Source: Pseudomonadales bacterium
GTDB lineage: Bacteria; Pseudomonadota; Gammaproteobacteria; Pseudomonadales; Azotimanducaceae
Length of the DNA: 64,000 nt
Assembly (NCBI GenBank): GCA_011525295.1
Contig: WTGV01000026.1
Span: forward strand, 124,001 to 188,000
Direction of reading: 5' to 3'
The notes under the pieces were generated by a model. The model was not told the origin of the DNA and did not search any database. It saw only the letters and a program-made list of their open reading frames with translations. Of the stretch, positions 28,660 to 37,720 are shown piece by piece (position 1 is the first letter of the stretch; every line of letters starts with the position of its first letter). A program made the position numbers and the translations under genes.

Positions 28660-29217
28660 TTAAAACTCTAAGAGATCTTTGACCTTCTCCTCCAATAAGG
28701 CTTCGACATTGTTGATTTTGTCATCAGTGATTGCTTGAACTGCGACTTCTGCATGATGTCCTTCATCTTCGGTCGCAAGTTTTTCCTTGACTAGTTCTCG
28801 AACATCAGCGATGGCATCGCGGCGAATGTTCCGAATGGCAATTCTGGCATTTTCTGCTTCACTACGAGCGTGCTTGACTAGTTCTTTACGATTTTCTTCA
28901 GTTAATGGCGGCAACGGCAAGCGGATGACCTCACCATTGTTATTTGGAGTTAGTCCGATATTACTAGCCAGAATCGCTTTCTCAATGTCGTTAATGAGTG
29001 GTTTTTCCCAGGGTGAAACTACTAGCGTACGACCTTCTTCAACGGTAATTGATGCCAATTGTTTAATTGGAGTGGGTGCTCCGTAATACGCAAGCGTCAC
29101 CGTGTCGAGTAGAGCTGGATTCGCTCGTCCGGTACGAATCCTTGCGAACGCATCGGAAAGAGCGTCGCAACTTTTATCCATTCGGGTACTTGCGTGGTCT
29201 TGAATTTCGTCAATCAT
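28660..29217 (-). CDS. frr: Ribosome recycling factor
   Basis: Splits post-termination ribosomes together with EF-G. The 185-residue length is exact for the family. Typical blocks are FARIRTGRANPALLDTV (about 25-41), YYGAPTPIKQLASI, VVSPWEKPLINDIEKAI, and IRLPLPPLTEENRKELVK with the helical C-terminus VEALLEEKVKDLLEF. It overlaps the pyrH stop by four bases, which implies translational coupling. pyrH-frr is one of the most conserved pairs in bacteria. Confidence 0.97.
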   Translation of the reverse strand: MIDEIQDHASTRMDKSCDALSDAFARIRTGRANPALLDTVTLAYYGAPTPIKQLASITVEEGRTLVVSPWEKPLINDIEKAILASNIGLTPNNNGEVIRLPLPPLTEENRKELVKHARSEAENARIAIRNIRRDAIADVRELVKEKLATEDEGHHAEVAVQAITDDKINNVEALLEEKVKDLLEF

Positions 29218-29954
29218 TTTGAACTACTATCGCTTGAATTGTCGATCAACGTACCACAGTTTTCGCCAGCGACAACTTTCGTCATTGCTCGATGGTCGTC
29301 GTGTTTGTACACAATGATAGGAATATTGTGTTCCTTACACATAGTGAATGCAATAGCGTCCATGACTTTCAGTCCCCGTTGTAACACTTCATCGAAAGTC
29401 AAGGTTTCAAACCGACGCGCAGTTTTCTCAATTGCGGGATCGACGTCATAGACCCCGTCTACCGTAGATGCCTTGAGAACGACCTGAGAAGAGAGCTCGA
29501 CCGCTCGCAGAGCTGCCGCGGTGTCAGTTGTTACCAGAGGGTTGCCAGTCCCTCCAGCACAAATCACAACATGTTCTGTAGTTAAATAATGTAAAGCTTC
29601 GTGTCTTGCAAAGCCTTTACTGATGCCGTTAATGGCATGGGGTGTGAAGACGACAGACTTCACATCTACTGTACTCAACGCATCGCGCAGCAGAGCCGCA
29701 TTCATCACCGTCGCGAGCATCCCAATGTGATCCGCAGTGAGTGGGCTGATTCCTAGCTCCGGGGCGACTCTCTCGAGATCCCGACCTCGGAATATGTTGC
29801 CACCACCGGTGACGATCGTGATTTGGACACGGGCTCTAAGTAGTTCGGCAATTTCTGCAACCAAAGAACGCACAACACCTGCAGCCACCACTCCGGACTG
29901 CGACGAATTTAACGCTTCTCCCGATAGCTTGAGAGTTATGCGCTGATATTTCAT
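29214..29954 (-). CDS. pyrH: Uridylate kinase
   Basis: Phosphorylates UMP to UDP at the head of pyrimidine nucleotide supply; hexameric and allosterically regulated by GTP and UTP in relatives. The 246 residues show the amino-acid-kinase fold: RITLKLSGEAL at the start, VTGGGNIFRG (about 48-57), GMLATVMNAALLRDAL, the VVICAGGTGNPLVTTDTAAALRA nucleotide region (quoted in part: AGGTGNPLVTTD) and KASTVDGVYDVDP. Normal length. It lies between tsf and frr as in nearly all Gammaproteobacteria. Confidence 0.97.
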   Translation of the reverse strand: MKYQRITLKLSGEALNSSQSGVVAAGVVRSLVAEIAELLRARVQITIVTGGGNIFRGRDLERVAPELGISPLTADHIGMLATVMNAALLRDALSTVDVKSVVFTPHAINGISKGFARHEALHYLTTEHVVICAGGTGNPLVTTDTAAALRAVELSSQVVLKASTVDGVYDVDPAIEKTARRFETLTFDEVLQRGLKVMDAIAFTMCKEHNIPIIVYKHDDHRAMTKVVAGENCGTLIDNSSDSSSK

Positions 29955-29998
29955 GGAACGGATTGAATTGTGTGGACGTTGTTGTCGATGGACTTAGT

Positions 29999-30796
29999 CT
30001 ACTCTAGACTCTCTCCCACTTGGTACCTTACAAAGCGTTCGCACTTTGCACCTTCCTTCCCCAACAGCGCTCCGACAGTCTGATCCCGGTCCCAGATATA
30101 GGCTTGTTGGTCCAAACATGACTCACTCTGGAATTTCCTTAGTTTGCCTTTGACGATGCCTTCCACAATGTGTTCTGGTTTCCCCATTTCCAAAGCTTGA
30201 GCTTTATACACTTCAGTTTCTCGCGCTATGACTTGCTCGGGTAGCTCGGCGGTACTTACAACTAGTGGATTGTCAGCTGTAACGTGCATGGCAATGTTTT
30301 TGTTGATCGGACCGACATCTTTGCTGAGTTCGACGATCGCACCTACTATCCCGTTCGAATGCAGATAACCTGAGACCACACCTTCTTCAGTGTGGAGCGT
30401 AGCTACGCGACGAATCGAGATGTTTTCTCCAATAGCGGACACAAGTTCGTTCTTCTCGTCTTCGAGTAATGGAATCGTTGCATCCCCCTGTTCAATCGCG
30501 ACCTCGATCACTCGGTCACAAAACCTCACGAAGCGTTCGTTGCGTGCAGCAAAGTCGGTCTCAGTATTGATCTCGGCAATTGCACCGCGTTTCTGGTCAT
30601 CCGAGATTAGAACCGCGAGACGACCTTCCGAAGCTGTTCGATCAGCTTTTTTCGCAGCCTTCACCGCACTTTCTTTGCGCAATACGTCCAGAGCTTTCTC
30701 GATGTCCCAGTCTGCTTTTTCGAGTGCGTTTTTACAATCACCGAATCCCACTCCAGTCCGTTCGCGCACTTCTTTAATTTTCGCCATGTCAGCCAT
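29999..30796 (-). CDS. tsf: Elongation factor Ts
   Basis: Nucleotide-exchange factor for EF-Tu. The N-terminal UBA-like domain has KEVRERTGVGFGDCKNAL, and the interaction core has the key TDF motif in NTETDFAARNERF (about 76-88), followed by IGENISIRR. At 265 residues it is shorter than the E. coli protein because it ends just after RFVRYQVGESLE, lacking the last roughly 15-20 residues. The downstream core subdomains are intact, so it should work. It lies 34 bases beyond the rpsB stop; co-transcription with rpsB is the rule. Confidence 0.96.
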   Translation of the reverse strand: MADMAKIKEVRERTGVGFGDCKNALEKADWDIEKALDVLRKESAVKAAKKADRTASEGRLAVLISDDQKRGAIAEINTETDFAARNERFVRFCDRVIEVAIEQGDATIPLLEDEKNELVSAIGENISIRRVATLHTEEGVVSGYLHSNGIVGAIVELSKDVGPINKNIAMHVTADNPLVVSTAELPEQVIARETEVYKAQALEMGKPEHIVEGIVKGKLRKFQSESCLDQQAYIWDRDQTVGALLGKEGAKCERFVRYQVGESLE

Positions 30797-30830
30797 TTCG
30801 TCGTATTACTCCGTCTCGCATATCTCTAGA

Positions 30831-31862
30831 TTAGTCCTTTGATTCTTCCTCTGGTGGCGAATCTTCGTCGGCTGGATCAGAATCTTGGGTTTCTTCCTTC
30901 GTCGCTTCAGTCTTCTCCGTAGTAGTAGGATCTTCTTCTGAGTCCGCTTTAACCTCCTCGTCGGTCTCGGCAGACTCCTCGGTCTCTGTGGTGGTGTCTT
31001 CCACATCCTCTGCAGCGTCCTCAGTCTCCGAGGTAGTGTCCTCCACACTCTCAGTAGATTCCTCGGTCTCTGCGGGTGTGTCCTCCACATCCTTGGCAGC
31101 ATCATCGGCAGTCTCCACCACCTTTTCCACCGGTGGCGCACTCTCGCCGGCAAACTCTTCCGCTGCAACGCCACCTTCCGCCATTCGTTTGCCCACCAAA
31201 ATTTCGTCAGCGACGGCGGTGACGTACAAGCGAATCGCCCGAATGGCGTCGTCGTTCCCGGGAATAACCCAATCGACACCTTCAGGATCGCTGTTCGTGT
31301 CAACGACCCCGACGATCGGGATACCTAATTTGTTCGCTTCCACTACGGCGATGCGTTCATACATGACGTCAACTACGAATAATGCATCCGGGAGTCCGCC
31401 CATGTCTTTTATACCGCCTAGGCCACGTTCGAGCCGATCCATCATGCGTTGTTTTTGTAGCGCTTCTTTCTTGGTAAGCAGATCAAAAACGCCGCGTTCT
31501 TTTTGTGCTTCTAACTCTTTTAGTCGGCGGATCGATTGGCGAATCGTCTTGTAATTCGTCAGCATCCCTCCTAACCAGCGCTGGTCAACATAGGGCATAC
31601 CGACGCGCACTGCTTGTTCGCGAATCACGCGCTGGGCGGCGCGTTTCGTGCCGACAAAAAGGATCTTCTGTTTCTGCTCGGCCATCGCCCGTATAGCCGC
31701 CAAGGCTTCGTTCATCGCGACCAGGGTACGGTCTAGGTGGATGATGTGCACATGATTCCGCACACCGAATATGTAGGGGGCCATTTTGGGATTCCAGTAG
31801 CGCGCCCGGTGTCCAAAATGTACGCCGGCGGCTAGCATATCCCGAATGCTTAATTCACTCAA
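30831..31862 (-). CDS. rpsB: 30S ribosomal protein S2 with long acidic C-terminal extension
   Basis: A component of the small ribosomal subunit. The core is ordinary: [20 protein letters not shown] at the start, [34 protein letters not shown] and [21 protein letters not shown] place the start at TTG 31862, because this gives the normal S2 N-terminus and has GGAG seven bases upstream. The frame does open 18 codons earlier, but that extension does not resemble S2. The product is 343 residues against about 240 usual. The excess is a tail of over 100 residues made almost only of Glu, Asp, Thr, Ser and Ala, containing a 14-residue repeat. The tail is expected to be disordered. The usual two-gene operon with tsf is kept. 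Confidence 0.96.
   Translation of the reverse strand: MSELSIRDMLAAGVHFGHRARYWNPKMAPYIFGVRNHVHIIHLDRTLVAMNEALAAIRAMAEQKQKILFVGTKRAAQRVIREQAVRVGMPYVDQRWLGGMLTNYKTIRQSIRRLKELEAQKERGVFDLLTKKEALQKQRMMDRLERGLGGIKDMGGLPDALFVVDVMYERIAVVEANKLGIPIVGVVDTNSDPEGVDWVIPGNDDAIRAIRLYVTAVADEILVGKRMAEGGVAAEEFAGESAPPVEKVVETADDAAKDVEDTPAETEESTESVEDTTSETEDAAEDVEDTTTETEESAETDEEVKADSEEDPTTTEKTEATKEETQDSDPADEDSPPEEESKD
30977..31102 (-). repeat. Three tandem 42-base repeats inside rpsB
   Basis: Three adjacent units of exactly 42 bases (30977-31018, 31019-31060, 31061-31102) lie in the part of rpsB that encodes the acidic tail. On the plus strand each begins CCTCNGTCTC and carries a TCNTCCACA core. The units differ at several bases, so expansion is not very recent. 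Each encodes 14 residues of the pattern VEDTxxETExxxxx, and the reading frame is preserved because 42 is a multiple of three. Confidence 0.8.
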
Positions 31863-32008
31863 TGTTGTTCTCCAGGTTGTTGTGCACCAAAGATGCGTTG
31901 ATACACAATCAGCCATTGAATCCGTCTCCCTAAAGCGATTTCACTTCGGCAGACCACCCGCAATGAGCTTGGGTTGTTGCGTATCTAGTTATTCATCAAT
32001 CTATGCGA

Positions 32009-32036
32009 TTGACGTTCAGTGTCGGGGTATTGTAAC
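32009..32036 (+). promoter_or_regulatory. Candidate sigma-70 promoter for map-dapE-gsp
   Basis: TTGACG (32009-32014) and TGTAAC (32031-32036) are separated by 16 bases, matching the -35 and -10 consensus at five and four of six positions. Transcription would start about 90 bases before the map start codon. The region between rpsB and map (31863-32133) must also hold the oppositely directed rpsB promoter and its leader; for that I saw only weak candidates. Confidence 0.35.
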
Positions 32037-32133
32037 CAACCAACGAGAAGTACTTGTGCATTAGGAGCTAAACGAGACATCATCGAGTCTAACCACCGTT
32101 ACAATTTTCGCAATTCTTCAATTGTTTCATGCG

Positions 32134-32928
32134 GTGACTGTCTTTACCACTCTCCTTCCCGAGGAGAAAGAAAAAATGCGAGCGGCTGGCAACGCCGCCG
32201 CCAGCGTGCTTGATATGATCACGCCGTTCGTAATACCAGGTGTGTCGACCGACGACCTGAATACTCGATGTCATGACTATATCACAAACGAATTACAGTG
32301 TGTTCCAGCACCGCTGCACTACACTACGAGCGCGGACATACCACCTTTTCCAAAGTCAATCTGCACCTCGGTCAATCAAGTAGTCTGCCATGGCATTCCT
32401 TCTCCGACAAAGGTCTTAAAGGATGGCGACATCGTAAATATAGATATAACCGTAATTAAAGATGGTTTTCATGGTGATACTAGTAAGATGTTTTTCGTCG
32501 GTAAGTCGAAACCGTTCGCTAAGCGCTTAGTCGAGATCACTCAAGAGTGCTTGTATCGAGGTATTCGCGCGGTCAAACCTGGGGCGAGGTTGGGCGATAT
32601 CGGTTACACAATTCAGTCATTCGCCGAAGATCACGGATATTCCGTCGTGCGGGAATTCTGCGGACACGGCATCGGAAAAAAGTTTCACACCGCGCCGCAA
32701 GTGGTGCATTACGGTCGTCCGGATACAGGCGCGTCATTGATTGAGGGCATGGCATTCACGATTGAACCGATGATTAACTTGGGGCGACGCCACGTGCGTA
32801 TCCTTTCGGATCAATGGACTGTTGTCACGGCAGATCGAAAGCTTTCAGCTCAATGGGAACACACCATTCTTGTGACCGCAAACGGTTACGAAGTCTTAAC
32901 ACTTCGAGACGAAGAGCAATTTGTCTGA
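32134..32928 (+). CDS. map: Methionine aminopeptidase, type I
   Basis: Removes the initiator methionine from nascent proteins. I use the GTG at 32134, which gives 264 residues, the same as the E. coli enzyme, and an N-terminus that aligns (PEEKEKMRAAGNAAASVL). An in-frame TTG 12 bases upstream is also possible. All five metal ligands are seen: two Asp in NIDITVIKDGFHGDTSKMF, His in CGHGIGKKFH, Glu in FTIEPMINLG and Glu in SAQWEHTILV. It heads a plus-strand unit and overlaps dapE by eight bases. Divergence from rpsB is standard in Gammaproteobacteria. Confidence 0.96.
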   Translation: MTVFTTLLPEEKEKMRAAGNAAASVLDMITPFVIPGVSTDDLNTRCHDYITNELQCVPAPLHYTTSADIPPFPKSICTSVNQVVCHGIPSPTKVLKDGDIVNIDITVIKDGFHGDTSKMFFVGKSKPFAKRLVEITQECLYRGIRAVKPGARLGDIGYTIQSFAEDHGYSVVREFCGHGIGKKFHTAPQVVHYGRPDTGASLIEGMAFTIEPMINLGRRHVRILSDQWTVVTADRKLSAQWEHTILVTANGYEVLTLRDEEQFV

Positions 32929-34054
32929 AGTCTTAGAGCTCTGTTGCGAGCTAATACGTCGCGAATCGATTACGCCCCAGGATGACGGTTGCCAAGACCT
33001 CATCGCTGAAAGATTGGTCGCGCTAGGATTCAATGTTGAATCCTTACCTGCTGGCGGAGTCTCCAACTTGTGGGCGACCCACGGCAACTCTGGTCCACTA
33101 CTTGTCTTTGCTGGTCACACCGATGTAGTTCCCGTCGGTTCGTTAGACCGATGGACGAATCCACCTTTCGAACCTACGATAACAGGAGATTGGCTCTACG
33201 GTCGAGGAGCTTGCGACATGAAGTCTGGCGTCGCGTCGATGATCTTAGCGATTGAGCGATTTGTCGAACAAAACCCGCAGCACCAAGGCATTCTTGGCGT
33301 GCTGCTTACCAGCGATGAAGAAGGAATTGCAACGCACGGTACCAAATACGTTATGCAGATATTCAATGAGAGAAATATCAACATCGACTGGTGCGTAGTT
33401 GGGGAACCTTCTTCCTCAACGACACTAGGTGATACGATTCGCGTCGGGCGGCGCGGTTCGCTCTCCGGGACTCTGAGTGCGAAAGGGACGATAGGTCACG
33501 TCGCGTATCCCGAACTCACGCCAAACGTCGTACACGAACTCGTAGCACCTCTGAAGACACTAGCGCAAAAGAAATGGGATCAAGGCAACAAACACTTCCA
33601 GCCGACTACCTTTCAAATATCAAACATTCATGCAGGTACAGGTGCGGATAACGTAATTCCAGGTGAGTTAGAAGTACAGTTCAATTTTCGGTTCAACACC
33701 GAACATACCCCAGAATCTTTAAAACAAACTGTGGTTGAAGCACTCAGTGCGGTAAACCCAAAAGTTCATACCGATATCACCTGGTGGAATTCAGGATTAC
33801 CCTTTCTGTCACAGCAAGGAATTTTGACTCAAACGACCATCGATGTGGTGCAAGACGTAACCGGATGCTCGCCTAAGCAATCTACAGGAGGAGGAACCTC
33901 GGACGCACGCTTCATCGTGCCGACTGGCACCGAAACTGTGGAACTTGGGCACCTGAATGTGACTGCACACAAATACGACGAACGCGTTTTGGTGGAAGAT
34001 TTGGAGGTGTTAGCCCAGGTTTACGAGCGAATCATCGGACGCTTGCTAAGATGA
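32921..34054 (+). CDS. dapE: Succinyl-diaminopimelate desuccinylase
   Basis: Hydrolyses N-succinyl-LL-diaminopimelate on the way to lysine and the peptidoglycan cross-linking amino acid. The 377-residue M20 family zinc enzyme shows FAGHTDVVPVG (first metal His and catalytic Asp), GRGACDMKSG (bridging Asp), LLTSDEEG (catalytic Glu), the dimerisation domain opening GRRGSLSGTLSAKG, and the last metal His in VELGHLNVTAHKYDE. It starts with TTG inside the end of map, and its stop overlaps the gspN start by four bases. It is therefore the bridge between housekeeping and secretion genes. Confidence 0.96.
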   Translation: MSEVLELCCELIRRESITPQDDGCQDLIAERLVALGFNVESLPAGGVSNLWATHGNSGPLLVFAGHTDVVPVGSLDRWTNPPFEPTITGDWLYGRGACDMKSGVASMILAIERFVEQNPQHQGILGVLLTSDEEGIATHGTKYVMQIFNERNINIDWCVVGEPSSSTTLGDTIRVGRRGSLSGTLSAKGTIGHVAYPELTPNVVHELVAPLKTLAQKKWDQGNKHFQPTTFQISNIHAGTGADNVIPGELEVQFNFRFNTEHTPESLKQTVVEALSAVNPKVHTDITWWNSGLPFLSQQGILTQTTIDVVQDVTGCSPKQSTGGGTSDARFIVPTGTETVELGHLNVTAHKYDERVLVEDLEVLAQVYERIIGRLLR

Positions 34055-34779
34055 AACGCTGGTGGATCGTTCTGGGGATAGTAGCCATGATCGTCATCTT
34101 TGTGGTCATGATCCCGGCACGAGCATATAGCATGATTTTTGAAAACTATGGAACTAATTTACTGGCTACGAAAGGAACAATTTGGTACGGATCGGGAAAC
34201 GTAATCGTTGCAGGAAAGAACATAGGACGACTTAAGTGGCATTTTCGACCGATAGAGATTTTTACGGGCAAGTTGGCGTTTAACGTTACTATGCAAAATC
34301 AGAGCATTCACTTGGCCGGTGTATTGAAAAGGAGAATTTCCTCCACTGAATTTCAAGGAACGACAACTTTGGCGCATTCTCACGTAAACAAGGTTTTGTT
34401 GCCTTATGAGATTCTTGTCGAGGGTGCATTTGAAATTAACGATTTGTCGGTGAAGATTAACAATAAAAATCAATTGGAAGTTCTTTCTGGAAGTGTTTCT
34501 TGGGAAGGTGGGACTAGTCGCTATCGCGTAGATGATGAGACTCGAATCTTCAAAATGCCTGCTGTAGCGGGTGAACTAACTCACGCTGACGGTTTTGCGA
34601 TGCTCAATGCACGCGATCAAGAAAAAAACATTCCTTTAATTACTGCCCGATTCCAACCAGAGAGTGGCCTGTTTGAAACGTCGCTCACACAACACATGCT
34701 AGAGTTGTCTCAAATGCCCTTTAGTTCTTCGGCTGATTCATCGGCAGTCGTCTTGGAAATCTCTAGGGAACTCTACTGA
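34051..34779 (+). CDS. gspN: Type II secretion system protein N
   Basis: An accessory inner-membrane component of the general secretory pathway whose exact role is unsettled; it is often encoded near gspC and gspD. The 242-residue sequence has an N-terminal membrane helix (about 5-22, IVLGIVAMIVIFVVMIPA) and the family's ATKGTIWYGSG and GRLKWHFRP motifs, which mark the start of the periplasmic beta-rich domain. It overlaps the dapE stop by four bases (ATGA) and lies 44 bases before gspC. Confidence 0.85.
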   Translation: MKRWWIVLGIVAMIVIFVVMIPARAYSMIFENYGTNLLATKGTIWYGSGNVIVAGKNIGRLKWHFRPIEIFTGKLAFNVTMQNQSIHLAGVLKRRISSTEFQGTTTLAHSHVNKVLLPYEILVEGAFEINDLSVKINNKNQLEVLSGSVSWEGGTSRYRVDDETRIFKMPAVAGELTHADGFAMLNARDQEKNIPLITARFQPESGLFETSLTQHMLELSQMPFSSSADSSAVVLEISRELY

Positions 34780-34823
34780 TCAATGACAGCATACAACAAA
34801 GCTTGATACAGGATATTTAAGAA

Positions 34824-35717
34824 ATGAAAGTGCCCGCAGCTATCGACCACTTGATTATTCCCATACGCGTAATAATCTTTTTAGGGCTTGCTTACGCCAT
34901 TTATTTAGCCGTCCTATTTTTTGTCTTCGGTTCAGGGGACGATGAAACCGATGCAAACAGCGCTCCAGACTTTCCAATGCCCTCCGCGGTGTCGGTTGGT
35001 ACGATCATTAGAGCAAATCTGTTTGGCGAGCTCCCTAAAGAAGAGGTCGAGCAAGTGATTGAAGAAACAACCCTAAATTTAAAGCTCCTCGGGATCTCAT
35101 TTAACGAAGCTGACCCCGCTCTATCTAGAGCGTATATAGTAGGAAGAACGAAAGCAAGGGCTGTACGCTGCGCCGTAGGAACTCGCGTCGACGGCGTGGA
35201 AATCACCGACATTTTTGAGGATCATGTGCTTCTGCAACGCGCGGGAAGGAAGGAATCACTCTACGTGGAACAGCGAGAGCAGTTCATTACACCTGTAGAA
35301 GAAACCACGTTCGTGCCAGAGATTCCCAAGCTAGCTGAAGGACTCATCACTCAAGCCGAGCTAGCTGGTTCAGAAGACACTGAAGAATCGACGACGACTT
35401 CGCCAGAAGGTTGGGTTCGTCGATACTACGACACCCACCGTGAACAAATTGAAAACGAACCGAAAAAAGTCTTAACCGAAATGGGATTGTCTCCCGTAGC
35501 AGAAGAATCTGCTGCTGGATACCGCCTAGAAGTTGTTATGGCTGATCGTCTTGGTCTAAGCGCTGGCGACATCCTCCTTGCTGTTAATGGACACAGTGTT
35601 GGAAACGTCGAAGAAGACCTTGCGCGTCTTGAAGATCATCTTGAGGCTGACTCTCTGGAGTTGGAAGTCCAACGAGAGGACACAAAAATTACCCTAACTT
35701 ATAAACCGAGCCAATGA
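34824..35717 (+). CDS. gspC: Type II secretion system protein C
   Basis: Links the inner-membrane platform to the GspD secretin and takes part in substrate choice. The 297 residues show one membrane helix (about 13-34), an acidic spacer, and the homology region (about 58-155) with IIRANLFGELP and LNLKLLGISFN. A C-terminal PDZ domain (about 210-297) follows, with AGYRLEVVMADRLGLSAGDILLAVNG (quoted core: GLSAGDILLAVNG). A Glu/Thr-rich stretch separates the two domains. It overlaps gspD by four bases. Length is typical. Confidence 0.92.
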   Translation: MKVPAAIDHLIIPIRVIIFLGLAYAIYLAVLFFVFGSGDDETDANSAPDFPMPSAVSVGTIIRANLFGELPKEEVEQVIEETTLNLKLLGISFNEADPALSRAYIVGRTKARAVRCAVGTRVDGVEITDIFEDHVLLQRAGRKESLYVEQREQFITPVEETTFVPEIPKLAEGLITQAELAGSEDTEESTTTSPEGWVRRYYDTHREQIENEPKKVLTEMGLSPVAEESAAGYRLEVVMADRLGLSAGDILLAVNGHSVGNVEEDLARLEDHLEADSLELEVQREDTKITLTYKPSQ

Positions 35718-37702
35718 AACATCTACTCAAAATATCCGCACAAAGCCTAATCTTCGTCTTAGGCGTTTCTCTTATACCGCACACTTTTGCGCAGGAAGAA
35801 GAAACGGAATATTCCATAAATTACCCCGATGAAATACCCTTGGTTGACTTCGTTCACGAAGTGGGTCGTATTACACAAAAAACGTTCATCTATGACCCAA
35901 CTCAAGTTCGAGGTGATGTAATCGTCACTGCGGAAACCAAATTGACCGCAGAAGGTGTCTATTCACTCTTGGAAGCGACGCTCCGGGTGCGTAATCTTGT
36001 GTTAGCTGAGGGTGAAAATGGTGTTGTGAGCATCATCCGTAATCAAGATGCCCGCACGTACCACTTTGACGAAGACGGGGAGTTTGACACGGATCACAAA
36101 TTTGTATCGCGCGTCATCAGCTTAGAGCATGTTTCCTCCCAAGAAGCAAGTCGTGTCCTGCGACAACTTGTTTCCGCATACGGGCACTTGCTACCCGTAA
36201 TCAGACCCAATGCGATTGTGATCGCGGATCATGCCGCCAATGTTGAGAATGTCGTCAGACTCATTCGCCAACTAGACAGCGACGATGCTGCACAAATTAG
36301 CATTGTGCTTCCAATGAAACACGCGCTGGTGAGCGATGTCGCGCTGATGTTGCAACGAATCTTCCCTGAAATTCGATCAGGCTTGGGAGACACGGGCGTA
36401 GGTCGCCAAATCACGGTATTTGCCAACGAGAATAACAACACTTTGTTCATAAGAGGTACCGCAAGAGGCATCGCGTTAGTGTCTGAAACGGTCGAGATGC
36501 TCGACCAACCCTATACGATTACAAACACTACTAAACACTTCCCACTGCAACACAGTGACGCGGGACCGTTAGCCGATCTGTTGACTAACCTCTTCGTACA
36601 AGGAGGACCCGGTGGCGATCTTGCCGACACTTTTACCGGTTCCAGGGACATTACCATTCAGGCGGACCCGGACAACAACGCTATATTGGCAAGAGCCAAT
36701 CCTTCGATTCTAGCAGAAATACAAAACGTCATCACACAAGTTGATATACCTAGATTACAGGTGTTGATTGAAGCAGCGATTGTCGAAATCACGGTCGAAA
36801 ACAACTCAAGCTACGGTGTTGAATTTGGTGGGGTAGATGAGACCGGCGAGGAAATACCATTGGCTTCAACCTCTGTCAACGGTGTTATTTCTGGCTTACT
36901 ATCTCGGCTCTTAGGCACCAACGTAGCCACCGACGACGAGACCAATACTGGTGTTGCTGAGGGTGCCGGTTTGTCTACGCTTTCAAACGTAACGACACCG
37001 ACTATTGCCATCGCGAAGATTGATCCGAATGGAATCTCCTTTGGCGCGATCATCGCGGCACTTTCGGAGAATCAGAATTCTAACTTGCTTTCGACGCCGC
37101 ATGTCATAACCACGGACAACCAGCAAGCAAGGATCTTTGTCGGTCAAGAAGTACCGTTTCGTACTGGGACCCTTAATATAAACGATCAATCTGGACAGGG
37201 TCCGGTGTCAACTGTAGACAGAGCACCTGTTGGAATCACACTGGAAGTCACCCCACAGATTCGCTCCGATTTAACAGTGCATCTTACAGTCTTTAACGAG
37301 ATTTCCGCAGTAATTAGCCCGAGTTTGGGAATCGGTGAAGCTGGTTTTAGCGACATTGTTACAAATAAACGAGAATTGAGGACGGAAATTGTTGCGCAAA
37401 ACAGACAAACGATTGTGTTGGGTGGTTTAATCCGAGACGATGTGACAAGTTCCATGCACAAGGTTCCGGGACTTGGTAGTATTCCACTTCTTGGCCGAAT
37501 TTTTAGGAGTTCGGCGACGACCAAACGGAAGAACCACTTGCTGATTTTCATCCGTCCTACTGTAATCGAAGGTGCTGATGACATGCAGACCGTCTATGAA
37601 CGGAAAATGGGGCGCATATGGCAGGTGGAGCTTGACTCGAAACACCCACCTGAAAGTGACGAAGTCCCCACTGTCGATGAGTTTTTCGACGGCAGACCTT
37701 AG
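35714..37702 (+). CDS. gspD: Type II secretion system secretin GspD
   Basis: Forms the outer-membrane channel of the type II system. The 662 residues have a signal peptide (about 1-26, ending TFAQ), the N0 domain (PDEIPLVDFVHEVGRIT), N1-N3 domains (about 120-330), and the secretin barrel with the conserved VPGLGSIPLLGRIF near 584. The sequence ends with a short acidic S-domain-like tail. No pilotin or later gsp genes follow: the next gene converges from the other strand ten bases away. Any gspE-M genes must be unlinked, as the xcpR-Z set is separated from xcpPQ by orientation in Pseudomonas aeruginosa. Confidence 0.95.
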   Translation: MKHLLKISAQSLIFVLGVSLIPHTFAQEEETEYSINYPDEIPLVDFVHEVGRITQKTFIYDPTQVRGDVIVTAETKLTAEGVYSLLEATLRVRNLVLAEGENGVVSIIRNQDARTYHFDEDGEFDTDHKFVSRVISLEHVSSQEASRVLRQLVSAYGHLLPVIRPNAIVIADHAANVENVVRLIRQLDSDDAAQISIVLPMKHALVSDVALMLQRIFPEIRSGLGDTGVGRQITVFANENNNTLFIRGTARGIALVSETVEMLDQPYTITNTTKHFPLQHSDAGPLADLLTNLFVQGGPGGDLADTFTGSRDITIQADPDNNAILARANPSILAEIQNVITQVDIPRLQVLIEAAIVEITVENNSSYGVEFGGVDETGEEIPLASTSVNGVISGLLSRLLGTNVATDDETNTGVAEGAGLSTLSNVTTPTIAIAKIDPNGISFGAIIAALSENQNSNLLSTPHVITTDNQQARIFVGQEVPFRTGTLNINDQSGQGPVSTVDRAPVGITLEVTPQIRSDLTVHLTVFNEISAVISPSLGIGEAGFSDIVTNKRELRTEIVAQNRQTIVLGGLIRDDVTSSMHKVPGLGSIPLLGRIFRSSATTKRKNHLLIFIRPTVIEGADDMQTVYERKMGRIWQVELDSKHPPESDEVPTVDEFFDGRP

Positions 37703-37706
37703 AGCT

Positions 37707-37720
37707 CTTCGCTAGCGAAG
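37707..37720. terminator. Perfect palindrome between convergent gspD and rsmJ
   Basis: CTTCGCTAGCGAAG is a perfect 14-base palindrome spanning the last codons and stop of rsmJ, just after the gspD stop. It lies in the only space available to end two convergent transcripts. It has no clear T tract on either side, so a terminator role is only possible. Confidence 0.3.

Noticed and set aside
30806-31303. A 165-codon minus-strand frame overlapping the rpsB tail, rich in Arg and Pro
   Set aside because: It is the shifted-frame reading of the repetitive Glu/Asp/Thr tail of rpsB; the rpsB frame continues directly from the S2 core and has the conserved product.
31863-31916. The 18-codon N-terminal extension of the rpsB frame
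   Set aside because: It does not resemble S2, and the TTG at 31862 with GGAG upstream restores the standard N-terminus.
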